In this document: positions 9,496 through 20,500 of the stretch, one piece after another
Numbering within the stretch: position 1 is the stretch's first letter
Layout: each line of letters starts with the position of its first letter
Assembly (NCBI RefSeq): GCF_000003605.2
Contig: NW_003112477.1
Span: forward strand, 100,166 to 126,838
DNA: 26,673 nt
Direction: 5' to 3'
Source: Saccoglossus kowalevskii
Lineage: Eukaryota > Hemichordata > Enteropneusta > Harrimaniidae
Position numbers and translations under genes: made by a program
Notes under the pieces: model-generated
What the model was told of the DNA's origin: nothing
Databases searched by the model: none
Seen by the model: only the letters and a program-made list of their open reading frames with translations

Positions 9496-11285
9496 GTCAA
9501 TATTATTAATCGTTACATAATGTAGGTACAAATACTTATGATACAATGGTTGAATGTCAATTGTACAACTAGAGATCTGATTGGATAAAAATAAGTGAAA
9601 CCTTGGACTAAAAGCTTTCTAAAATAAACAGTTAGATGTGCCATCAACTACTCAACATACTGACCAAAAATCACCTGATCACAGAAATCTGCAATTTTAC
9701 AATACGGATTTTGAAGTCTCCTATCGCATTTCACAGTATAAGATCTGGTAGTGATATATCAAATTTAAAAAAAATGTAAAAATATTGTTTAAAAATGTTT
9801 TAAACATGCTTAAAATTAATTTGGTTTCCATGGCAGAATTGGTTCACTTTGAAATCATACTGGCTTGCAAATAGTTGTGGACATTCAAGTCATTTAGACC
9901 CTGCACATAACTCACACGTTGGTTTCAACACTCAAGACATTGCCAATTTTATGGATAGAAAACTTAGTAATCAGCTGAGGATTGTTCTTGTCCTGTTTCA
10001 TTAACATGAGCTTTTTCCCACTTTTAGCAAGGTACTGTCCTATAAATTAAAAGGAAATCAAACAAATGTAAAGATCTCCTGTGTACTAAAAAACAGGTAT
10101 TGGAGGCAAAGGAAACATTTAAAGTGAGAGGGTCGTCACTTGCTCACACGCAGGAATTGAGTTCAAGCGATGATAACACGCTAAAAACGCAAGGACTCAT
10201 GGGTAGACGCTTGTTTGTAAACAATGGCGTGCTATGGCCATCTGAAGCATGCGCTGGTGACAACTCCCTTTCTTTAATTAGCAACCACAAAAATCATGGA
10301 TAGAGCTAAACACTAGAACATGTTTTGTATATTATGTTTGGCAAAGCTGGGAATCTTGTGAACAAAGAGTAATCTACTGCAAGATATTTTGCTTACTTGA
10401 AGACCTACCTCGATACTTTGCTGACTCAAACACAATACGATCATCTCCTTTCATCATCTTTTCAAAAAATATTCTGCTGTCAATTTTTTTCAACTTTTTG
10501 AGATTGTTGAATAAAGGTCTCTGATGGAAAAGTAAATGAATCGATTAAAAACAAGTGTAATTATTACAAATTTGTATATTGAGAACCAGATTAAATAACA
10601 AAAGTATGGGGATAACATTAATGACCAGTATCTTTTTTTTGCAAGGCAAAAGTCCCGAAACAATGCATTTTGTTTGGAAAATACAGACCAAAAAGTCATA
10701 ATTTTATAAAACAATAGTAATATACCTTAGATCATATAAAAGTTTCTAAAATTAATAGTTCAGCAACATATCTAAGCGAAAAGAAGCAAGGAAAGTACTA
10801 GCAAATGTGCAATGTATTTAGGCAAAATCAAAAAATTAAATTAAAAAAGGGCAAAAAACACTGCTATTTCCAACACCTGACAACTTGGAGAGTATATTAC
10901 TACCATATTACTGTTCACAAGCAAAATGTCATCCAGAAATAAACGATTAAACTACACATAGCATTCTTTTTAAAATGTCATTTAACAAAAAGTTAAGGGA
11001 GCCATCTATTGATAACACTTTCAAAAAAATGTGACATAAAAAATGCTGAAAAAAAGCAAAAATAATATCGCACGGAAATTATAGAATTCCTCGTTTCTAG
11101 CATGGATTTACTAAAAAAAAATTTATGGAAGATCAACTCCAAATCTATATGGCCAACTTGTACCTACAGATTAACCATATATACAAGTTTGACAGTGATT
11201 GTCAGAATACTATTTGATTCATCATGCCCACATGAAAAGTTTACAATGGACGACAGGCATTTTGTGGCTAAGTCTTTCCCTTCAC
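9496..11285. other. Intergenic, no gene supported
   Basis: AT-rich DNA between the MITE and the 3' end of the minus-strand gene. A less AT-rich patch at 10090-10300 has an open plus frame of 67 codons starting TTG, with no ATG, splice context or recognisable family. No RNA gene or structured repeat was recognised. Confidence 0.5.
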
Positions 11286-11291
11286 TTTATT
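11286..11291 (-). terminator. Poly(A) signal AATAAA of minus-strand gene
   Basis: TTTATT on the plus strand, AATAAA on the minus strand, 25 nt beyond the stop codon. The spacing is the same as for eIF2A, supporting this as the true 3' end. Confidence 0.55.
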
Positions 11292-11316
11292 TACCAGTAA
11301 GCCAAAAATTGACCAG

Positions 11317-11535
11317 TTAAGAGCTGTTCAGTTTCATTACTGAATTTTTTCTAAAGTATTCACAAATACATGTAGTACACAATCCTGACTCTTGAAGGTT
11401 TATTCTATCATATGCATGGAGAAATGTGTCCTGGTTTGAAGAATGTTTAAATTTGAATGATGTTGATACAAAAATCTCCACTACTCCTTCATTAATAACA
11501 CCTTTTCTATCAGTTGTGGTACATCCACAAAACTT
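11317..11535 (-). CDS. Terminal exon of minus-strand gene
   Basis: Acceptor ACATCACAG before 11535, phase 0, matching the previous donor. It reads KFCGCTTTDRKGVINEG, then VEIFVSTSFKFKHSSNQ, then a cysteine-containing GLCTTCICEYF, ending at the TAA at 11317-11319. AATAAA follows 25 nt later. The polypyrimidine tract is weak, so the 5' edge is less certain. Confidence 0.5.
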   Translation of the reverse strand, partial: KFCGCTTTDRKGVINEGVVEIFVSTSFKFKHSSNQDTFLHAYDRINLQESGLCTTCICEYFRKNSVMKLNSS

Positions 11536-14500
11536 CTGTGATGTACAAATGTATTTGTTCATCACTTGGACAAATTTAATAAAAATCTTAAATTTTTTTT
11601 TATGGATGGATGTTAACCTTCTCACCACCAGAATTTCTCACACAAATTTGCATGTTTTTTCTGTATTCTTCAATATTTCTGGAAATGAACCCTAATTTTG
11701 GAGCCAACTGAATCATAAAAATGTCGTCAGTCTTCTGAAGGAAAGTGCAGACTATAAATAAAACTATTTGTGATAAAAAGAAGGAACTGGTGATGAAAAG
11801 GTTAAGCAATGTAAAAGACCTTTGTCACAAGAGGGCGCTATTTAAAATTAAGCTGGGTTAAATGCAAAGGTATATTTAATGATTATTACCTGGACAGTAA
11901 GAGCTGATTTCTTAACAACTAAGCATTGTTGATGCACCATATTATAAAAGACTACTGCAATGGATGGATAAGTGACATTATCTGTCTTGGCCTTTTCTTC
12001 AACCTTTTTCGGCCACACAACACTGTACCTGTATATTTTCCATTTACCTTCATGGTTAACAATATGAAAACTGCCATTAGTTAAAAATTATAAATTGTAT
12101 TCACTGGCAATTACAAGAAAACATAATCAATGCTCCCAAAAACAAAAGTTTTTACATTTAAAAATTAATTCTATAGGTTTAATCCCAAGATTTTCTCGGC
12201 TATGAGACATCAACCATACCTGGGTTATTTGGGTTTTACATTTGCAGCAAAATACCAAAACTCAATCTGCTGTAGTCAAGCTTTGTTACCATGGTAATAA
12301 AGTAATCAATCAGGTGAGAATGGATTAAATTAGTTTTCATTTTGAATATGATGGGACTCCATAAAGGCGGAAAAGCTGCATGTATTTGTGGATGTGCCTT
12401 CAGGTATGTAATGCCATAATTATTAGAATCCTGGTAACTTAAAAAAACAGTATACTATCAGACCCAGTTTTAATTACAGTAACATTAGAGAATAGATTTT
12501 TGCTAACATGCAAGTTTATTGCAATTTCTTACCACGGTCATCATTGATATGTGCAGGAATGATGGCAATAGATGAGCTTGATGTCATTGACAGTATTAAG
12601 CTGGAGTCGCTGCTAGCAGTGTAGATGTAACAGTCTCCCTCGTAGTAACAGCGCAATTTGGGGTACTCATTGTCTGATTTTGTAATATATTCTTCTTCAA
12701 ATTCAGCAATTACTTCAATTTGGACTTCGTTATCTAAATTGCAAGCAAACAAAGTGTACTAAACAAGTGATAAAATATTTGGGTATACATACGTTTATAA
12801 ACAATCAGGATGCCTGCCATCATAATGCAAGAACGCTAGTAAAGGCAAAGAAAGGTTTGTTTTTCTGTAGATATGTGTTGAAGATCTGAATTTATCCTGA
12901 TTCTAAAATTTGCTGCCTTCTGTCAACCTTCTAATGATGCAATTTGTGAAAACGTCCAAAAGTCGCTAGTATTCAAGAAGATAATAGTTAAACAACTTTT
13001 TGTTCGGCCAAGAAATAAATTCTCGTCATCCTGCATCATCAGTTAAAAAATACACACTAAAGATACACAATAAATTGGCTATATTCAATAATATCAATGT
13101 AGGCAAGGTACACATAAATAGGCTATGTTCAGACTAGTAAACTTGCACACTCGATGAAATACAATTANNNNNNNNNNNNNNNNNNNNNNNNNNNNNNNNN
13201 NNNNNNNNNNNNNNNNNNNNNNNNNNNNNNNNNNNNNNNNNNNNNNNNNNNNNNNNNNNNNNNNNNNNNNNNNNNNNNNNNNNNNNNNNNNNNNNNNNNN
13301 NNNNNNNNNNNNNNNNNNNNNNNNNNNNNNNNNNNNNNNNNNNNNNNNNNNNNNNNNNNNNNNNNNNNNNNNNNNNNNNNNNNNNNNNNNNNNNNNNNNN
13401 NNNNNNNNNNNNNNNNNNNNNNNNNNNNNNNNNNNNNNNNNNNNNNNNNNNNNNNNNNNNNNNNNNNNNNNNNNNNNNNNNNNNNNNNNNNNNNNNNNNN
13501 NNNNNNNNNNNNNNNNNNNNNNNNNNNNNNNNNNNNNNNNNNNNNNNNNNNNNNNNNNNNNNNNNNNNNNNNNNNNNNNNNNNNNNNNNNNNNNNNNNNN
13601 NNNNNNNNNNNNNNNNNNNNNNNNNNNNNNNNNNNNNNNNNNNNNNNNNNNNNNNNNNNNNNNNNNNNNNNNNNNNNNNNNNNNNNNNNNNNNNNNNNNN
13701 NNNNNNNNNNNNNNNNNNNNNNNNNNNNNNNNNNNNNNNNNNNNNNNNNNNNNNNCTCGCTAAGTTCTGATCTAGCGTTGAAGCGTACTCAGCCCATTGC
13801 TTTGCGCGAGTCACATCATTCATAACAACTTTGTACAGATTCCACTGTTTCCTACGAGGTTCGCCATGATCACATGACAGTGTTCTAGAAGTAAACAACC
13901 GATGATGGGCGAGACCATTCATGAAAACGGGGGATGTCACTATCACACAAGGTTGAGCACAGCATACAAACTTACAAACAATGTGGCAACAACTTACACA
14001 ATCTCACAACAAGGGACAGGAAGCGACTGTTGCCCCAAAGTTTACAAGAGAAAACTATGGGTGCGACACTAAAATTTGCTGCCTTCTGTCAACCTTCTAA
14101 TGATGCAATTTGTGAAAACGTCCAAAAGTCGCTAGTATTCAAGAAGATAATAGTTAAACAACTTTTTGTTCGGCCAAGAAATAAATTCTCGTCATCCTGC
14201 ATCATCAGTTAAAAAAATTTTGAAAAAATAAAAAAAACATTCATTATAATTTTTATGAAAATCAAAAAGAACAATTTTAAAACAGAAACATAGCGGAACT
14301 ATAACCACCTATACCTTTTGTTATATTTTGTAATATTTAAACTTTGAAGTGTTTTGAAGCATTTTGGGTGTATGACACGCAAGATGACTCACGTTAGCAC
14401 TACTTTGAATAGAGAGCCCTGATTTCAATTTCTTAAAAAGAGCAAAAAATATCAACAAACAAAATAGGAAGAATCAGTTGCTTATACAAAAGGATTAAAT

Positions 14501-17500
14501 ACAAACAGTTAAATAACAGAAACAAAGAGGGAACACAATTGAACCCAGGTCTGTCAGTTGAGGCTGATTCCATTTAGAACCAATGGAGATTTTAAGCTAC
14601 TTTTTTTACATATATCTGAAAAAAATATAACAGCTAGACACACAAACTTTGAACTTGGCTAAGTATTTATATTAAATCAGAATATATAGTAAAATGAAAA
14701 CAGTTGAATAAATATTTTTTGACTTATTGCACTAACAAGCCAGAGTTAACATGACCGACGACATGACGCCGCGGACAAAAACATCCACTTCCACTTCCTC
14801 ATTTATGATTCGGGCAAGGTAAAAATGGGTTTCGATTTTGGAGAATGAATTGACCAGGAATTTTTACTTGGCCTCAAGTATATAAACACTCACTTGTAAT
14901 TTCCATTTTCAATTTGAACTTTGTGAATACATACATCATCTGATCATCATCACTATCACCACCATCAATATTGTCTTCTGTCTGTCTTCTAATTGTCTGT
15001 ACAAGTGACAACATTAACGTTTGATTATTGAGGATAACTTTACCATGGAATTTGTGAAATGACAAAACAGATAGGAAATGGTAAAGTTTATAAAGATTCT
15101 ATAAAAATTGTCGTAGATGATTGTGATAAAAAATGTAATTCATATTGATGGATTTTCAGTAAAGGTACACCTACCACATCAAATTCCTCATCAAGATTGT
15201 AAAACATATCGAGTACTCCACCATGCTCACAATCAAACAAAGGAAAATCATTAATTTTGTGAATAATATCACCATTCCTGTCAACATAAATGTAAAAAAT
15301 CTTGTTACAGCAGGCACAAACACGATTTGTACGAGAAGTCAACGAACTCCCTAGGAAAGTCCCTGAGAATATTGCAATACAGCGAAGGACTTTCTTATTT
15401 GGGGTATCAAACAATCTTATGTTATGAAAATGCCACTTGTTTTTAGGCTAATTCATTTTTGTCTAGGTACGTTCTATGGCTAAGTTGTCTGTTTTCATAT
15501 TACAACAATGTTGCGACTATACAAATGAAGTTGTAAATTATCAATACAAATTTTATTTGCAGTCGCTTCAACTGTCTTGGGGAAGTTGATGGAGTTATTG
15601 GAACTCATAAGAATCTCATTTGCGGTGGCTGTAATGAACTAAAACGTGAAGTCACATAGGCAGTCAGTAGTACTAGATGTGATGAAAGAAATACAATAGT
15701 GCCCAGTTGACTACACTTTTGTTCTATAAGAAAATGGTGCCACCCTCACTTGACAAGGTGTTGAAATTTAAAGCCGAACACAAAGGTTATAAAAACAATG
15801 TATATTGAATCATAACATGGTAATCATTACATTCACTTGTACACATCATGAGATACTTAGAGGGTGCTGGAAGCATGAAAATAGATGTAGGAAATGTTAA
15901 AAATGTATAGTCATTAAAATAAGAATCTTTTACTTTTTGAGTTGTTCAATGTTGTCTTGACATGTATGCTTTAGAAACTGCAGATGACATGCTCAAATGT
16001 TTTTGTTTTTTTAACTAAAATGGCCATAGATTGGTCAGATGTCATCAAAATGAAAAACAAATCAACATGCATACATGTATACCATTATATACTTAATTTG
16101 AACTATATCTGTCAAACCATGTCAAGGAAATGGTTAAAGACGTGTGAAAATAAAATCAACATGGCTGTCAGTCGGCCCTTTTGAATGAAATCACAAAATA
16201 AACTTATCTGCATCTGCAGTAACCTGTCATGTGTGCAGGCAATCATGCTATGTTTGAATAAAATCTGCCCAGACATGCATGATGACATTTTGACATTTTT
16301 TCAAATTTTTTGATTTTTGCCAAACTGATTAACATTCAACAAAGGTTGGTATATATAACATAATACATACCTCATGTTAAGTCGATGTGCCAAGCTACCA
16401 TCGTCTACTTCTACAACACTATGTTGGTATATAGATTCTACCAATTCAGTTTTAAATGTCATGCCCAGGTCAACAAGTGTATTTGGATCATTGTCTGGAT
16501 GTGGGACTTTAACACTAGACACTCCCAACTCTGGTAACTCTGGCAAATCCTAAATAAACAACAAAATATGATAATTTTTTTGAAAGCCAACATATACGAA
16601 TTGGCATGTGCTGACACATTTAAAGCAGGACTGGCACTAGTTCCCACCAATGCTCAAAGTGCTGTGACCAAGAGGACCACAATTCTTGTCAATACAGTAA
16701 AAAAATATACTATATTACTAGCACAAAACATCTGTTACATAATTGCAAAGAAAAGAAGTTCTGTGATTTGTCAACATTATATATGTTTCATTGCATAACA
16801 TCACATTTTGAAAATAGTGGTATTGTCAAATACAACATAAAACTTTGAACTTATTGTTTACACTTCCTATTTCAAAATGAAATATAATCTGCTGAAATCA
16901 GTAGTAACAGCATTCGTGTGTCAGAGCCTTCTTGATCTATATTTTATTTGGCCAATCTAATATAATACTGCCATACAATGTAATTACAAATCATGATTTA
17001 ACACTTTAATCTAAAAAGTGTGAAATGTTCCATGGTCAGGGTTTGCTTGAATGCAGTGTGTTGTCATATAAATTTAGAATGAGCCTAAATGTACACAAGG
17101 AGCAGGTACATGTCTCAAACCTCTTCTGTGGCTTCACATCAAATTCTAACAAGATTATATTTATATTGCAAATCATAAGGCAGAAAATATTGCATGCAAT
17201 TCAATGGACTTTATGTTAAGCAGAGATGCTGAAATCTCACTCGCATCTGAATCTATGGAAATACTTGTCTATTTTTGACTATTTGCAAACATTTTCTGAC
17301 CCGGATATCTTGTAAATATCGTATTGTATGTGGTATATGGCACATATCGTACCACTTCATGCATACATCAATAGTTAGAAACAACATTGTTGACACCCAC
17401 ATTGTATACACAAGCATTATTTGCGACCACTCTATTCAAATTAAAGCATTAACAGATTGGATGACATTGAACTCATTAATATTTATTTATCCTCACTACA

Positions 17501-20500
17501 ATGTCAAAGTACCATAAATACTTTGTTTAATTGTAATTAAATATATTTAAAAACAAGCAGCCGTTCGGGTGAGATAGCTCTGCTGTTAGCGATGCACATT
17601 TCAATTATTAATGAACTGATATCATTAGAAAATGAACAAATCTGAGAGAGGTCTGCCCGAGGTACCTATATGTATAGTATCAAAACAATCAGACTTGCTG
17701 TTTGCAAAAACAATTCGGAAATGTCACTCAAAATTAAAAAATTGAAGATACAATTACGAAATAAACAAATCTAAGAGAGGTCTACCCAAGATACATGTAT
17801 ACCAAGTATCAAAGCAAAAAGGCTTGTAGTTTTCAAGAAGTCGAAAAAGTAAAAAGTTGACACGGACGACAATGGGCAATCACTCATATAAGTTCAGCTC
17901 GACAAAGTCAACAGCAGAGCTAAATATCCTCACCTGGGGAAAATATAAATTTATAAAAAATGGATCTTGGCAAGGCCTTTGACCTTGTGAATCAAAATAT
18001 TTTGATGACAAAAATTAAAATGGTTTTAACAAGTCATTGAAAATGACACAGTCCCCATTAAATTTTTTAAAGTTCTCTTTGTGCTTGTCATATTAAAGCG
18101 GAGGGGTTGTCGCGAGCATGTCCTTGAAACTTGAGTTCCAAGTGGCATATACAACAGATTGTTTATTTACATCAAAACACGTGTTCCGTGTAGTAGTAAT
18201 GTGGTAGTAATATCTTTGATCTGATTATGAAACACTGATATGTATGATGTATGTGCCAAATATGAATGAAAATGGTAGATAAATTGTAGATAAATTGTAG
18301 AAATATAGTAGTAAAGCCAAAAAGTTAGATGGCTGTCAATCGGCCATCCTTGACCAGATTTTGAAACAAATTGTCATGGACATGCATCCTAACATGTATA
18401 AAGTACATGTATGTGCCAAATTTGAATGAAAACTGACAGAGCACGTCCAAGATACCGCATAAAAAAAAAAAAAAAAAGATGCCTGCCAGTCGACAAATCT
18501 TTGATCCAATTGCGAAATAAATCGTCATGGACATGTATCCTAACATGTATAATCTATGTACCAAGTTTGAATGACAACTGACAAAGCATGTCCAAAGTAC
18601 AACATTTTCAAAAAACAAGATGGCTGCCAGTTGGCCATTTTGAATCGAATCGCTAAACCACTGCATGTGCATATGTTCCACATAAGGTACTGGGCACATA
18701 CAAAGAATGAACAGAATCGGTCCACAGGATTCTGAAATTTGACTCTGGACAGACTGACGAATGGACGGACAGACTCAGGAACTCACCGACAGTCGGGACA
18801 TGTATCCTAACATGTATGATCTATGTACTAAATTTGAATGAATACTGACAAAGCATGTCCAAAATACGACATTTTCAAAAAACAAGATGGCTGCCAGTCT
18901 GCCATCTTTGATCCAATTGTGAAATAAATTGATATGGACATGTATCCTAACATGTATAATCTATGTACCAAGTTTGAATGAAAACTGACAAAGCATGTCC
19001 AAAATACAACATTTTCAAAAAACAAGATGGCTGCCAGTCTGCCATTTTGAATCGAATCGCTAAACCACTGCATGTGCATATGTCCCACATAAAGTACTAG
19101 GCACATGCAAAGAATGAACGGAATCGGTCCAAGAGATTCTGAGATATGACTCCGGACGGACGCACGGACGGAGACCGAATTATAAGTCCCCGAACAGGGA
19201 CTAATAATCAGACCATGTCATTCTTTACTTCATAATTGGACATGTACAAACAATGTGTAAACTTTAAAGGCAAATTGTCATGCTTTAACAGTGTAGAAGC
19301 TGGTGTCCACCAAAGGTAAATCCTCTGCCCTCTACTTTTTATTCTTTTTGTGAATGATATGCGTTATTATTATTTTATTATATTATTTTTGCTGATATCA
19401 CAATGTCCTATACTGCTGAAAAAATCATTGAAATCTTAACATTGTAAATAATTGGTGTGAGTTGAACAGTTAGCGTGCATAAGGCCTGCTCCAATTTTTT
19501 GTTTGTTAGGCCAGCCTAATTTGGGGATTAAAATTAGGGCAAGCTCTGGCTCAACTTCCGAGGTGTGACTCATTTAGGCTAGCCTAAATAATTTGGTTTG
19601 TGTTCACATATACAATTTAGTCAAGTCTAAAATTTGGATAAGTCTAAGGCCTGCCTTATTTTCCAATGTACACCCACCTAATACTTGTGCTTAAATCAAA
19701 GTCGATGGTTATCACCACTAATAGACGAATGGGCATTATCGATTTGTCAAATTTTAATTTTATTCTCAATAATAAAGAGCTGTGATATGTGTCAAATGAA
19801 ATGTCACTGGGTGTTGTATTAATCACAATCTTGGTTGTTCCAAATCACATCAATAAAACCGAAAAGCAGGTTATATCTTTTCACTAGATACATTTTCCAG
19901 GAAAGTGTTATTGAATTGTTTTATTTTTCCACCTATGTCGTAATGTTCTACTGTCTGGAGCAAGTGTTAATGTTATTCAAATCTTAGATCGTCCTCCAGA
20001 GACGATCAATGAAATTTATTTTAGACACTGAACCAAACTGCACCAACAATAAATCATAATCTGGAACTAAATTCAAATTAAATTAGTCTTTCAGTGTTTT
20101 TTAAATCTATTCATAGGCTGGTTCCCTATTATGTCCCATCACAGTCCCTCCACATTATTACATTGGAGGGACACTGTGGTCTCATCAATGTTTGTTAAAA
20201 GAAAAGTCAAGTCTAACAAAATAATACTCCCAGATGAAAGAGTTCGACAAATGTAACACAATTTACAGCTTTTTCATATCACTTTTTATTCTCTAGATAT
20301 TTAACTTTTCATCATTGATTCTTCAGCAAGCATTATGTTTGGCTTGACTTCCCATTTTTAAATATTCACCATCCAAAATGTATGCCCCTCTGTCCACCCG
20401 TTATTGCCTGTTTCTAGAACATGGACTGTCATGTATGGGTGATCTCAGTTTGTCATTTTTTTTATCTGTACTTTTTTCACAATTTCCATCAGAATAATTT

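Noticed and set aside
10100-10303. 67-codon plus frame
   Set aside because: No ATG at the start, no splice or poly(A) context and no recognisable family.
13134-13946. 270- and 223-codon frames across the gap
   Set aside because: Most residues are N; the frames are an artefact of the unknown bases.
12903-14216. 148-bp repeats as LTRs of a retrotransposon
   Set aside because: They contain an exon with splice sites, lack TG...CA ends, and no retroviral genes or primer-binding site are visible.
18325-19106. Minus frames of 92 and 124 codons with repeated hydrophobic text
   Set aside because: They translate a noncoding repeat several times over; stops and frames follow the repeat units.
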